A stretch of 64,000 nt of DNA from Natronohydrobacter thiooxidans (GCF_001884735.1 NZ_MJAP01000013.1:1-64000), one strand, 5' to 3'; counted from the stretch's first letter, positions 7,210 to 16,095 are shown. Translations and numbers: made by a program. Notes: generated by a model not told the origin, from the letters alone.

Positions 7210-8724
7210 CTAGTCAGCCGGCGCGTTGGCCAGCGGTTGTTCCTTGCGGAACGTGCGGATGATCAGCGCCACCAGCGCCACCACAGTGCAGGCGATGAAG
7301 ATCATCGCGATCGGGCGGCCCAGAAGCACCTCCCAGTTGCCGCGCGACAGGATGATCGACTGGCGCAGGTTCAGTTCCAGCATCGGCGTGATGATGAAGG
7401 CCACCAGAAAGGTGACGAAACTGTAGTCATATTTCTTCATCAGATAGCCCAGAGCCGCAAACGCCATCAGGATGATCAGGCCGAATGTGCCATAGCCTTG
7501 CAGCATCATCCCCGCGAGACAGAAGAAGATCACGATGGGGATCACGACATGCGGTGGCACGCGGGTGATCTGGGCAAAGAACATCAGCCCGAACCAGCCC
7601 AGCGCCAGCATGATGACCGAGGCCAGGATCATGCCTGCGAAGATCGAATACAGCAGTTCCGGGTTGTCGCGCAGCAAGAGCGGGCCGACGGTGATGCCGT
7701 GAATGGCAAAGGCCCCGATCAGCAGGGCCGCCGAGACATTGCCCGGAATCCCCAGCCCGAAGAGCGGGATCAGCGCGGCCGGGATGACCGCGTTATCGGC
7801 CGATTCCGAGGCGGCGATGCCCTTGGGTTCGCCCTTGCCGAAGGCTTCGGGGTTTTTCGCGGCTTTTTGCGCCATGCCATAGGACATGAACGACCCGACC
7901 GATGGCCCCAGCCCCGGCAGCGCGCCGACAAAGGTGCCCACGCCCGTGCCGCGCAGGATCGTCGGCAGGATGCGTCTGAAGATGGGCCAGGTGATGCGGT
8001 CGCTGCTGTCCTTCTTCATCGCGACCGACATATTCTCGCGGTCATAGCGCAGTTTCTCGGATTGCACGAACATCTCGGAGAGCGCCAGCGTGCCGATGGC
8101 CACCGCGATCAGGGGCATGCCATCCATCAGCTCGGTATAGCCGAAGGTCAGACGCGGCAGGCCGGTCTGGTTGTCGAGCCCGATCGTGCCGAGGAAGATG
8201 CCCAGGCCCCCCGCCGCCAGCCCCTTGAAAATGCTGCCGCCCGAGAGCCCGGCGATGAAAACCAGCGCAAAGGCCAGAATCGCGGCCATCTCATAGGGGC
8301 CGAAGAGAAGCGCCACGCGGGCGAAGGGGATCGCCACGAAAATCAGGATGATCGTGGCCAGAATATCGCCCATGACCGAGGCAATCAGCCCGATCTGCAA
8401 GGCGGTCTTGGGCTTGCCCTGTTTGGCCATCGGATAGCCGTCGAGCGCGGTAGCGGCGGAAGAGGCTTCGCCCGGTGCATTGAGCAGGATGGCCGAGACC
8501 GCACTGCCCGCCGCTGTTCCCTTGGACAGGCCGATCAGGAAGGAAATCGCGATGAAGGGCGACATGTAGAAGGTCATCGGGATGGCAATCGCAATCGCGA
8601 CCGAGCGCGACAGGCCCGGGATGACCCCCACGATATAGCCCAGAAGCACGCCGCCCCCGATGCCGATGAAAGAGGCAAGGGTCAGCGCCTCGGAGGCGGC
8701 GGCACTTACAGCAGAAAAATCCAT
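7210..8724 (-). CDS. tctA: Tripartite tricarboxylate transporter large membrane subunit TctA
   Basis: The 504-residue polytopic protein carries the TctA signatures GVIPGLSRSVAIAIAIPMTF near residue 40 and, in the second half, VGALPGLGPSVGSFMSYGMA. This repeat-like pair is typical of the family. The frame extends upstream, but that part is antisense-like and overlaps tctB. ATG 8724 shares its A with the tctB stop (TGATG), so translation is coupled. TctA is the secondary-transport core, working with the small TctB subunit and the periplasmic TctC receptors encoded just downstream. Confidence 0.93.
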   Translation of the reverse strand: MDFSAVSAAASEALTLASFIGIGGGVLLGYIVGVIPGLSRSVAIAIAIPMTFYMSPFIAISFLIGLSKGTAAGSAVSAILLNAPGEASSAATALDGYPMAKQGKPKTALQIGLIASVMGDILATIILIFVAIPFARVALLFGPYEMAAILAFALVFIAGLSGGSIFKGLAAGGLGIFLGTIGLDNQTGLPRLTFGYTELMDGMPLIAVAIGTLALSEMFVQSEKLRYDRENMSVAMKKDSSDRITWPIFRRILPTILRGTGVGTFVGALPGLGPSVGSFMSYGMAQKAAKNPEAFGKGEPKGIAASESADNAVIPAALIPLFGLGIPGNVSAALLIGAFAIHGITVGPLLLRDNPELLYSIFAGMILASVIMLALGWFGLMFFAQITRVPPHVVIPIVIFFCLAGMMLQGYGTFGLIILMAFAALGYLMKKYDYSFVTFLVAFIITPMLELNLRQSIILSRGNWEVLLGRPIAMIFIACTVVALVALIIRTFRKEQPLANAPAD

Positions 8725-9176
8725 CAGACCACCCCGACGCGCATCAGATAGACCGACAGGACATAGAGCACCGCCACCGGCGCGACCGAACAGCCCAGGA
8801 TCATCCACCAGCGCCGCTCGCCCAGCAGGATCAGCATGCCGCCGATCAGCACCGGTCCGAACCACGTGATCTTGATGAAGGACATGAACCAGATCGCGAC
8901 CGCGACATAGGCAAAGGGCCATGCGGCCCAGGCCACGGCGCCCCAGTGCAGGTCAGCGCTGAAGGGCATCAGCCCATCGCGCAGCATCTGGAACAGCCCC
9001 TTCGCGGCAACAATGCCACCACAGATAACCATAAGCCATGCCCCGATGCTTGGCACCAGCCCCGGCGGCATGCGCGCGAAAGGGTTGCTTCCTGCGTAAT
9101 TCGGAACCATCCAAAGCAGAGCCAGTAGCCCGAACCCAGCTACGGCCACCCCGGACCAGAAATCTGATCTTGGCAT
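8724..9176 (-). CDS. tctB: Tripartite tricarboxylate transporter small membrane subunit TctB
   Basis: The roughly 150-residue protein has four predicted membrane segments and ends in YVLSVYLMRVGVV. Three in-frame ATGs lie close together (9194, 9185, 9176). The AGGG about 7 nt before 9176 favours that start, and it places the first membrane span near residue 10 as expected for TctB. It is the first gene of the tctB-tctA-tctC-tctC operon. A 30-bp dyad (9226-9255) lies just upstream and may control the operon. Confidence 0.85.
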   Translation of the reverse strand: MPRSDFWSGVAVAGFGLLALLWMVPNYAGSNPFARMPPGLVPSIGAWLMVICGGIVAAKGLFQMLRDGLMPFSADLHWGAVAWAAWPFAYVAVAIWFMSFIKITWFGPVLIGGMLILLGERRWWMILGCSVAPVAVLYVLSVYLMRVGVV

Positions 9177-9225
9177 AAAATCCATCCCTGACATTTGCGA
9201 CTTATGAATGTCGCATTTGATCAAC

Positions 9226-9255
9226 GGTTGCACATTTACATCTGCGCATGCAACC
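9226..9255. promoter_or_regulatory. Operator-like dyad upstream of tctB
   Basis: GGTTGCA-N16-TGCAACC is a perfect 7-bp inverted repeat lying 50-80 bp upstream of the tctB start. The two half-sites are 23 bp apart centre to centre, about two helical turns, as expected for a dimeric regulator. No regulator gene is adjacent. Confidence 0.5.
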
Positions 9256-10298
9256 CCTTTGCCAACATGATCCGCTCCGGATTTGCCGGAGAGCAGACTA
9301 CTCCAGGCATGAGCCCTCAAACGGATGCACTGGTATAACGAGTTGTGCCTTTACAGCAGCCATCTGTTGCGCAACGCTAAACGGAGGCAGAGGAGGCATA
9401 GGGCACAAGCTTGAACGTTGTCGAAAAAGCAGCTTGATCCTTGAACCAGAAACTCTCCGGTAAACCCGCGGCGGTTCCGGGTTAAGGCAGTGGATCTTTT
9501 CGGAGCCCGATTCACAGCCTTATTATTGCGCGGCGACGGGCGCCTGGATGCAACCCGAAAGCAGCGTTACCCTCAAGTGTGTGACAATATCCCTTCCATT
9601 GGCTACGTTGAGGCTTGCGGCGTCGATCAGTGTATTGTGCCCCGTGATCCGGAACTATGCCTGAGCGCCCTCCTTGCCGCCGAGTCCTGCATGATAGGGA
9701 TAGAGCAGTGTCAGCTTGGGGGACTTCTGGAGAGGAGCATAGGCCATCATCTGATAAATGACGCGCTGAGACACACTCTGTTTCGGATCGGCTTGGCGCA
9801 GGATGCGGTTTGTCCTGCGCTGACGAAGGGCAGAGACGGGTCAAGCATGACGGAAACAGGGGCAGACCATATCAGGCGTGGTGAACCCGTCCTGCCTCAA
9901 ATCATGCGCGTAACTGGTTTCTCGGGTCGTTGTGATACCGGGCCATTTTCTGCGGAATAGTCACTGAATTTGCCCCCTTAACAAGCTATACGCACAAAAT
10001 CAAAGTGTTACTCGGCGACTCATGGGGCGTTTCTTGCGTCGCGCAATTCCGTGGAAGCAAGCGCGCCGAAAGCCCGATGGCCGCGCGGCACAACGCGCAG
10101 GACAGAGGGCTCATCGCATGGGGGCGCACTGGCAGCCCATGATGCCGACCGGTTTTCGGTCCCGGAGAAATTCAGCATCTTGATCTGGACATGCAAGCAT
10201 GGAACACGGAAAGCGGGGACGAGCAGGCACGGAGGCGCCGCACTCGGGCATCCCGTTCATGGGGCAGGGGCTTTGACCCGTAATTGTCAGGAGATATC
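9256..10298. other. Gene-poor interval, about 1 kb
   Basis: Apart from the McrC remnant at 9523-9840, I see no supportable gene here. Open frames on both strands are short and have non-coding composition. A hairpin AACCCG-N9-CGGGTT lies at about 9464-9484. The 9960-10298 part must contain the aspartase promoter, but no clear -35/-10 pair stands out. Confidence 0.5.
9523..9840 (-). pseudogene. Decayed C-terminal fragment of a McrC-type restriction protein
   Basis: Reading the minus strand toward 9523, one frame gives DPKQSVSQRVIYQMMAYA, then PKLTLLYPYHAGLGGKEGAQ, an in-frame TAG (9655-9657), then FRITGHNTLIDAASLNVANG and a final stop at 9523-9525. The pattern VSQxxxYQMMAYA...LLYPxHAGLGG...(R)FRITGHxTLIDAA matches the C-terminal nuclease part of McrC (5-methylcytosine-specific McrBC system) as I know the family. 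The amber codon falls where an Arg would be expected, and upstream of about 9800 the similarity stops. It therefore looks both truncated and nonsense-mutated. No mcrB is present nearby. The assignment rests on motif memory, not on a search. Confidence 0.5.
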
Positions 10299-11678
10299 AT
10301 GCCATCCGATCTGCGCATTGAGGAAGACAGCCTGGGCAGTATTGCGCTTCCGAAGGACTGTCTCTGGGGCATCCATACCCAGCGCGCCATCGAGAATTTT
10401 CCGATATCGGGCATCCCCCTGGCGCATTTTCCCGAATTCATCCGCGCGCTTGCCTGGGTCAAGAAGGCGGCGGCGCTGGCCAATCAGGGCCTTGGCGCAT
10501 TGGAGCCCGCGAAAGCCGTGACCATCTCTGCGGTCTGTGACGAGATCATTGCCGGGGCGCATCACGAGCATTTCCGCGTCGACATGATTCAGGGCGGTGC
10601 CGGCACCTCGACCAATATGAACGCGAATGAGGTTATCGCCAATCTCGGACTTGCCCGCATGGGCCATGCGCCGGGGGACTATGGTCATCTGCACCCGAAT
10701 GACGATGTGAACCGCTCGCAATCGACCAATGATGTCTACCCGACCGCGATGCGCCTCGCGATTGTCAGCCAATGCGCGGCGTTTCAGCAGGCGCAGCGCA
10801 GCCTGTCCGCAGCCTTTTCGGAACGGGCTGACGCCTTTGCCGGGGTGCACAAGATCGGGCGCACGCAACTCCAGGATGCCGTGCCGATGACGCTGGGGCA
10901 GGAATTCGCGGGTTTTGCCGCCACGATTGACGAAGATATCGAGATCATCGGTCGCCTGTCGCTGCTTTTGCTGGAGGTCAATCTGGGCGGCACCGCCATC
11001 GGCACCCGCGTCAACACGCCCGAGGGCTATCCTGAACGCGCCGTGGCGGAATTGTCTGTGGTTTCGGGGCTGCCGGTGCGGTTGGCGGCGAATCTGATCG
11101 AAGCCTCTTCCGATACCGGGGCCTATGTGACCTTTTCGGGCACGTTGAAACGCATCGCCGTGAAGCTGTCCAAGATCTGCAATGACCTGCGGCTTCTCTC
11201 CTCGGGGCCGCGCTCGGGCTTCAACGAAATCCGGCTGCCGCCGGTGCAGGCGGGATCCTCGATCATGCCGGGCAAGGTCAATCCGGTCATTCCCGAAGTG
11301 GTCAATCAGGTGGCTTTTCAGGTCATTGGCAATGATCTGACCGTGACCATGGCCGCCGAGGCGGGGCAGTTGCAACTGAATGCGATGGAGCCGATCATCG
11401 TGCTGAATGTGCTGCAATCGATGCGCATCATGATGCAGGCGATGGACACGCTGGCCGAGCGTTGCGTCGCGGGGATCGAGGCGAATGTCGCGCAATGCGA
11501 AGGGATGCTGGAAAACAGTCTGGTTCTGGCGACGATGCTGGTGCCGCATATCGGCTATACCAAGGCCGCCAAGGTGGCCAAGACCGCGCTCAATACCGGG
11601 CAAAGCGTCGTGGATGCCGCGGTCGATCTGGGCTTCGGCACGCGCGAGGAAATCGCGGCCCTGCTGACGCCGCCCTGA
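10299..11678 (+). CDS. aspA: Aspartate ammonia-lyase
   Basis: This 459-residue enzyme of the fumarase/aspartase superfamily deaminates L-aspartate to fumarate and ammonia in the cytoplasm. The signature GSSIMPGKVNP sits at about residues 319-329. It is followed by VIPEVVNQVAFQVIGND, closer to aspartase than to class II fumarase. Other conserved blocks are GGAGTSTNMNANEV, NDDVNRSQSTNDVYPTA and IGRTQLQDAVPMTLGQEF. The AGGAG at 10289-10293 fixes the ATG at 10299 rather than the upstream TTG. It is followed after 72 bp by an antiporter gene on the same strand. Fumarase C is the main alternative and is less likely. Confidence 0.88.
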   Translation: MPSDLRIEEDSLGSIALPKDCLWGIHTQRAIENFPISGIPLAHFPEFIRALAWVKKAAALANQGLGALEPAKAVTISAVCDEIIAGAHHEHFRVDMIQGGAGTSTNMNANEVIANLGLARMGHAPGDYGHLHPNDDVNRSQSTNDVYPTAMRLAIVSQCAAFQQAQRSLSAAFSERADAFAGVHKIGRTQLQDAVPMTLGQEFAGFAATIDEDIEIIGRLSLLLLEVNLGGTAIGTRVNTPEGYPERAVAELSVVSGLPVRLAANLIEASSDTGAYVTFSGTLKRIAVKLSKICNDLRLLSSGPRSGFNEIRLPPVQAGSSIMPGKVNPVIPEVVNQVAFQVIGNDLTVTMAAEAGQLQLNAMEPIIVLNVLQSMRIMMQAMDTLAERCVAGIEANVAQCEGMLENSLVLATMLVPHIGYTKAAKVAKTALNTGQSVVDAAVDLGFGTREEIAALLTPP

Positions 11679-11750
11679 GCGTATGGCTCTGGCCAGATGC
11701 GGCGGGAGGGCTTATCACGGACCAAAGCCCGGTGGCTGAAGGAGTGATGC

Positions 11751-13439
11751 GTGGACGCCAGTTTCGCCTCTGTCTTTTATGAGATCGCGCTTCTGGTGCT
11801 GCTCGCGGCGGGCGTGGGCTTTGTAGGGCTGCTGCTGCGTCAGCCGCTGGTCGTGGCCTTCATTGCCGTGGGGGTGCTTGCCGGGCCGGATGTGCTGGGG
11901 TTGGTCTCATCGGTGGATTTCATCGAGACGCTCAGCCAGATTTCGATCGCGGTGTTGCTGTTTCTGGTCGGCCTGAAACTGGATATCAGTCTGGTGCGCA
12001 ATCTTGGCAAGGTCGCGGTCGCGACCGGTCTGGGGCAGGTCACTTTCACCGCGTTCTTTGGCTTTCTGATCTGCCTTGCGCTGGGGCTGGATGCGGTCAC
12101 GTCGCTTTATATCTCGATCGCGCTGACCTTCTCTTCCACGATCATCATCGTCAAGCTCTTGTCGGACAAGCAGGAAATCGGGGCGCTGCATGGCAAGATC
12201 GCGCTGGGCTTCCTGATCGTGCAGGATATTTTCGTGGTGCTGGCTATGGTCACGCTCTCGGCCATCGGCGTGGGGCTTGGCGAGGAAAGCGGCGGGCTGT
12301 GGGAGGTCGCGCAGGTTTTTCTGGGTGGCGCCGTGATGGTCGGCGCGGTGATCCTGTTCATCCGCTATCTGGCCGATCCCTTGCTGGGTCAGATCGCGCG
12401 CTCGCCGGAACTGATGGTCATTTTCGCCGTGGGCTGGGCCGCGAGTCTGGCCGCTCTTGGCGATGCGCTTGGTTTCGGCAAGGAACTTGGCGGGCTGCTG
12501 GCCGGGGTGTCGCTGGCCTCGACCGAGTATCGCGAGGCGATCAGTTCACGGCTGGCCAGTCTGCGCGATTTCCTGCTGCTGTTTTTCTTCATCAATCTGG
12601 GCGCGGCGCTGCAGCTTTCGACGCTGGGCGACCAGATCGGACCGGCGATCATTCTGTCGCTTTTCGTGCTGATCGGCAATCCGCTGATCGTTCTGGCGAT
12701 CATGGGCTTCATGGGCTACCGCAAGCGCACCGGTTTTCTGGCCGGGCTGACTGTTGCGCAGATCTCGGAATTCTCGCTGATCTTCATGGCGATGGGCATC
12801 ACCATCGGCCATGTGGGCGGTGAGGCCATGGGGCTGGTCACGCTGGTCGGTCTGGTGACGATTGCGCTCTCGGTCTATATGATCACCTGGTCACACAGGC
12901 TTTTCGAGATTTGCGAGCCCTATCTGGGGCTGTTCGAGCGGCGCTATGCCCATCGCGAGGCCGATGACACCGAAGGCGCGACAGCGGCGCGCGGGTATGA
13001 ATTCATCGTCTTTGGACTGGGCCGCTATGGTTGCCGCATCGGGGCGCGGCTGCAGGAAAAAGGCCATACTGTGCTTGGGATTGATTTCGACCCGGAAGCG
13101 CTGGCCAATTGGCGGCGCATGGGCATGGATGCGATTTACGGCGATGCCACCGATCCCGAATTCGTGGCGCATCTTGATCTTGGCAGAGTGCAGGCGGTCA
13201 TCTCTGCGGTGCCGCGCGACCGGGGCGCACTGACCGAGGCCGACCCGCAGCTTGCGCTGCTGCATGGGCTGAGTTCGGCGAATTACCGTGGCCGCGTATT
13301 TCTGTCGGTGCAGAAAGCGGTCGAGGCCGAGGAATTGCTGCGGCAGGGGGCAAGCGTGGTGCTCAAGCCTTTTGATGACGCTGCAGAACATGCGGTGCGC
13401 CAGTTGACCGAAGCGCATGAGGCGGACAAAGACATCTGA
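11751..13439 (+). CDS. Kef/CPA2-type cation:proton antiporter with RCK (TrkA-N) domain
   Basis: The 562-residue membrane protein begins at GTG with AAGGAG upstream. Residues 1-385 form about 12 hydrophobic segments of a Na+/H+ or K+/H+ exchanger fold. They include a conserved glycine-rich run (VAVATGLGQVTFTAFFGF) and the FGKELGGLLAGVSLA segment. Residues 415-535 form a Rossmann-type TrkA-N domain with FGLGRYGCRIGARL as the nucleotide-binding loop and an acidic D at the end of strand 2 (GIDFDPEAL). Such proteins exchange potassium or sodium for protons. Ion specificity cannot be decided here. No ancillary KefF/KefG gene is adjacent. Confidence 0.88.
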   Translation: MDASFASVFYEIALLVLLAAGVGFVGLLLRQPLVVAFIAVGVLAGPDVLGLVSSVDFIETLSQISIAVLLFLVGLKLDISLVRNLGKVAVATGLGQVTFTAFFGFLICLALGLDAVTSLYISIALTFSSTIIIVKLLSDKQEIGALHGKIALGFLIVQDIFVVLAMVTLSAIGVGLGEESGGLWEVAQVFLGGAVMVGAVILFIRYLADPLLGQIARSPELMVIFAVGWAASLAALGDALGFGKELGGLLAGVSLASTEYREAISSRLASLRDFLLLFFFINLGAALQLSTLGDQIGPAIILSLFVLIGNPLIVLAIMGFMGYRKRTGFLAGLTVAQISEFSLIFMAMGITIGHVGGEAMGLVTLVGLVTIALSVYMITWSHRLFEICEPYLGLFERRYAHREADDTEGATAARGYEFIVFGLGRYGCRIGARLQEKGHTVLGIDFDPEALANWRRMGMDAIYGDATDPEFVAHLDLGRVQAVISAVPRDRGALTEADPQLALLHGLSSANYRGRVFLSVQKAVEAEELLRQGASVVLKPFDDAAEHAVRQLTEAHEADKDI

Positions 13440-13504
13440 GCCTTGCAGGCGTGACCTGGCCCATCCCAGCGCGCAGTGCGAATTTTTCACAAGCTGGTTG
13501 AAAC

Positions 13505-13518
13505 TTTGCGCGCGAAAA
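13505..13518. promoter_or_regulatory. LacI-type operator upstream of the polyol regulator gene
   Basis: TTTGCGCGCGAAAA is a near-perfect palindrome with a central CG, the hallmark of LacI-family sites. It lies 47 bp before the regulator start and resembles the operator at 14606-14627, suggesting autoregulation. Confidence 0.55.
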
Positions 13519-13551
13519 TATTACAGTCACAAAAGCGCAAGTTCCGTGCGG

Positions 13552-14607
13552 ATGAGAAGTGAAGGGCAGCATCAGGTGAGTGAGCAGAAAATTCGCAACA
13601 TGGAGGAATTCGCTGCTGTCAGCGGAATTTCGCGTCCGACAGTCTCCAAGTATTTTCAGGATCCCGAAAGCGTGCGCGCCTCGACCCGCCAACGGATTGA
13701 AACGGCGCTGGAGCGCTATGATTTCCGGCCCAATATCTTTGCGATGAACCAGAACCGCAAGCTGACCAAGATCGTCGGCGTGGTGGTGCCCTATCTGGCC
13801 GATCCGTTCTTCGCCGAGATCGCCCGCAAGATCGAACGGCGCTGCATTGATGCAGGGTTCTGGCCGATTCTGTTTTCGGCCCATGGCGAACAGCGTCTTG
13901 AAAATGCAATTCTCGACAGTCTGCGCGTGCTCAAGCCCGCAGGGGTTCTGATGGCTCCTTTGGGGCGCGTTTCGGACCGGGCGGCGGTCGAGCGCTTCTG
14001 CGCCGATGTGCCGACGGTGCTGTTCGACAGTAATATCGAGGGCGTGGGCAAGGTCTTTGTCGGCTCTGACAACACGGATTTCGTGACACAAAGTGTTGAT
14101 TATCTGGTCCGGACCGGCACGGCGCCGGTGTTTTTCGAGATGCGCTATCCGGCAAATCCCAATGCCAACAAGCGCCGTCTGGCCTATATCGCGAATATGA
14201 AACGCCTTGGGCTGGAACCCCATGTCGTCAAGATCGAGGGCGAGGGGTGGGATTTCGAGCGCATCGGCTATGAGGGCGGGCTGAAGGCGATCCGCGAGAA
14301 GGCGCTTCCGACCAATACGATCCTGTGCAGCAATGACCGGCTTGCCGTGGGCTTTCTGACCGCCTGTTTCGAGGCCGGTCTCTCGGTGGGCTATGGCGCC
14401 GAGCATGCCATGCGGGTGATGTCGCATGATGATCACCCTGTCTCGCGCTTTACCTGCCCGCCACTGACCACAGTCGCGCATGACTACGATTCCGTCTCCA
14501 ACAAGGCTGTCGAAGTGCTGTTTCACATGCTGGAGGAGGGGACGATGCCCGAGGCGCGCGAGGAATTTCTCTATCCGACCAAGCTTATCCTGCGGAAATC
14601 GGCCTAA
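13552..14607 (+). CDS. LacI-family regulator of the sorbitol/mannitol operon
   Basis: The roughly 351-residue regulator has a LacI helix-turn-helix near the N-terminus (MEEFAAVSGISRPTVSKYF, then the hinge region around RYDFRPNIFAMN). A periplasmic-binding-protein-like sensor domain covers the rest (KIVGVVVPYLADPFFAEIA onward). ATG 13552 is used here. GTG 13576 has the better Shine-Dalgarno (GAAGG, 10 nt upstream) and is a real alternative. Its position directly upstream of smoE and the paired LacI-type palindromes before both genes support a role as the local polyol-responsive repressor. The inducer is inferred from the operon content. Confidence 0.9.
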   Translation: MRSEGQHQVSEQKIRNMEEFAAVSGISRPTVSKYFQDPESVRASTRQRIETALERYDFRPNIFAMNQNRKLTKIVGVVVPYLADPFFAEIARKIERRCIDAGFWPILFSAHGEQRLENAILDSLRVLKPAGVLMAPLGRVSDRAAVERFCADVPTVLFDSNIEGVGKVFVGSDNTDFVTQSVDYLVRTGTAPVFFEMRYPANPNANKRRLAYIANMKRLGLEPHVVKIEGEGWDFERIGYEGGLKAIREKALPTNTILCSNDRLAVGFLTACFEAGLSVGYGAEHAMRVMSHDDHPVSRFTCPPLTTVAHDYDSVSNKAVEVLFHMLEEGTMPEAREEFLYPTKLILRKSA

Positions 14608-14627
14608 ATTTTGCGCGAGTAAAATTT
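14606..14627 (+). promoter_or_regulatory. LacI-type operator of the smo operon
   Basis: AAATTTT-GCGCGAGT-AAAATTT has perfect 7-bp arms around a CG-containing centre. It ends four bases before the -35 of the predicted smoE promoter, so bound repressor would block RNA polymerase. It overlaps the stop codon of the regulator gene. Confidence 0.65.
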
Positions 14628-14630
14628 ATC

Positions 14631-14660
14631 TTGACCGCGCGGGAACATTTCATCTAGTGT
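14631..14660 (+). promoter_or_regulatory. Predicted smoE promoter
   Basis: TTGACC (14631-14636) and TAGTGT (14655-14660) are separated by 18 bp and lie 34 bp upstream of the smoE ATG. The -35 is good and the -10 is weak, as expected for a regulated promoter. An AGGGAGG Shine-Dalgarno follows at 14681. Confidence 0.5.
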
Positions 14661-14693
14661 CCTTGATACTCACAGAGTTCAGGGAGGAATCAG

Positions 14694-15998
14694 ATGAGAC
14701 TCGGAAAGTCACTTGTGGCGTCGACAGCGCTTGCGCTGATCGCGGCTTCGGGCGCTTACGCCCAGACATTGACGATCGCGACTGTCAACAATGGCGACAT
14801 GATCCGCATGCAGGCGCTGAGCGGTGCCTTCACCGAAGCGACCGGCATCAATCTGGAATGGGTGATCCTGGAAGAAAACATCCTGCGCCAGCGCGTCACG
14901 CAGGATATTGCAACCAGCGGCGGGCAGTTCGATGTGATGACCATCGGCATGTATGAGGCGCCGATCTGGGCCGAGCGCGGCTGGCTCGTCTCGCTGGATG
15001 ATCTGCCGGAAGACTATGACATTGACGACATCCTGCCCGCCATGCGCGCGGGTCTGTCGCATGAGGGCACGCTCTATGCCGCACCCTTCTATGGCGAAAG
15101 CTCGATGGTGATGTACCGCACCGACCTGATGGAAGCCGCCGGGCTGGAAATGCCCGAGGAACCCACCTGGGACGATATCGCTGAAGCCGCCGCGGCGATG
15201 ACGGATCGCGACAACAATATCAACGGGATCTGCATTCGTGGTCGTGCCGGTTGGGGCGAGAATATGGCCTTCATCACCACGGTCGCCAATTCTTTCGGCG
15301 CACGCTGGTTCAATGAGGACTGGGAAGCCCAGCTTGACAGCCCGGAATGGCTGGAAGCGGTCACTTTCTACAATGACCTGCTGCAGAATTACGGCCCTCC
15401 GGGGGCGGCGAATAACGGGTTCAATGAAAACCTGACGCTGTTCCAGCAGGGCCGTTGCGGCATGTGGATCGACGCAACCGTGGCCGCAAGCTTCGTGACC
15501 AACCCCAGCGATTCGACCGTGGCCGACAGTGTTGGTTTCGCGCTTGCTCCGAACAAGGACGGCCTCGACAAACGCGCCAACTGGCTCTGGGCCTGGGCCC
15601 TGGCCATTCCGGCTGGCACCCAGCAGGAAGAGGCCGCGATGGAGTTCATCAACTGGGCTACGTCAAAAGACTATCTGGAGCTGGTGGCCGAGCGCGAAGG
15701 CTGGGCGAATGTACCGCCGGGCAGCCGCTCTTCGCTATACGAGAACCCGGAATATGCCGAAGTGCCCTTTGCCGATATGACGCTGCGCTCGATCAATGCG
15801 GCTGATCCGAACAACCCGACAGTTGATCCGGTGCCCTATGTCGGGATCCAGTTCGTAGCCATCCCCGAATGGGCTGGCATCGGGACGCAGGTCGGGCAGG
15901 AATTCTCTGCCATGGTTGCAGGCCAGCAAACCCCGGAACAGGCGCTTGCCCGTGCACAGGCGCTGGTGACGGATGAAATGGAAGCGGCAGGCTACTGA
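14694..15998 (+). CDS. smoE: Polyol (sorbitol/mannitol) ABC transporter substrate-binding protein SmoE
   Basis: The 434-residue periplasmic receptor of the MalE-like sugar-binding family has a signal peptide ending in GAYAQ. Conserved features include the FDVMTIGMYEAPIWAERGWL segment and the C-terminal NWATSKDYLEL region, which match polyol-binding proteins. It is acidic throughout. It is first in an operon with two permeases, a MalK-type ATPase, a sorbitol dehydrogenase and a mannitol dehydrogenase, the same arrangement as the described smo operon of Rhodobacter sphaeroides. It delivers sorbitol, mannitol or related hexitols to the SmoFGK membrane complex. Confidence 0.92.
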   Translation: MRLGKSLVASTALALIAASGAYAQTLTIATVNNGDMIRMQALSGAFTEATGINLEWVILEENILRQRVTQDIATSGGQFDVMTIGMYEAPIWAERGWLVSLDDLPEDYDIDDILPAMRAGLSHEGTLYAAPFYGESSMVMYRTDLMEAAGLEMPEEPTWDDIAEAAAAMTDRDNNINGICIRGRAGWGENMAFITTVANSFGARWFNEDWEAQLDSPEWLEAVTFYNDLLQNYGPPGAANNGFNENLTLFQQGRCGMWIDATVAASFVTNPSDSTVADSVGFALAPNKDGLDKRANWLWAWALAIPAGTQQEEAAMEFINWATSKDYLELVAEREGWANVPPGSRSSLYENPEYAEVPFADMTLRSINAADPNNPTVDPVPYVGIQFVAIPEWAGIGTQVGQEFSAMVAGQQTPEQALARAQALVTDEMEAAGY

Positions 15999-16017
15999 GC
16001 CCCTGCCGCCCCCGGAG

Positions 16018-16076
16018 AGGGGCGACCTCCTCGCGCCCCTTTCCATCCCCCTCCACATCGGCAAGCCCGGCTTGCC
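16018..16076 (+). terminator. Two hairpins between smoE and smoF (attenuator-like)
   Basis: A stem GGGGCG...CGCCCC (16019-16024 with 16034-16039) is followed by a perfect GGCAAGCC/GGCTTGCC stem (16060-16067 with 16069-16076). Hairpins at this position often stabilise the binding-protein mRNA and reduce read-through, giving more receptor than permease. That role is inferred. Confidence 0.5.
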
Positions 16077-16095
16077 CCGATGAAAGGCCAGTGCC

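Noticed and set aside
7198..8751. A 517-codon plus-strand frame across tctA
   Set aside because: It is full of Asp/Arg/His/Gln, typical of the shadow of a membrane protein gene, and tctA motifs are clear on the other strand.
9464..9484. Hairpin AACCCG-N9-CGGGTT considered as a tRNA T-arm or attachment site
   Set aside because: No acceptor stem, anticodon arm or flanking direct repeat could be found, and no integrase is nearby.
9490..9960. A 156-codon plus-strand frame over the McrC remnant
   Set aside because: It lacks domain motifs and a ribosome-binding site; the motif-bearing signal is on the minus strand.
10051..10521. A 156-codon plus-strand frame overlapping the aspartase start
   Set aside because: It overlaps the certain aspA gene in another frame and its composition is Arg/Ser/Pro-rich.
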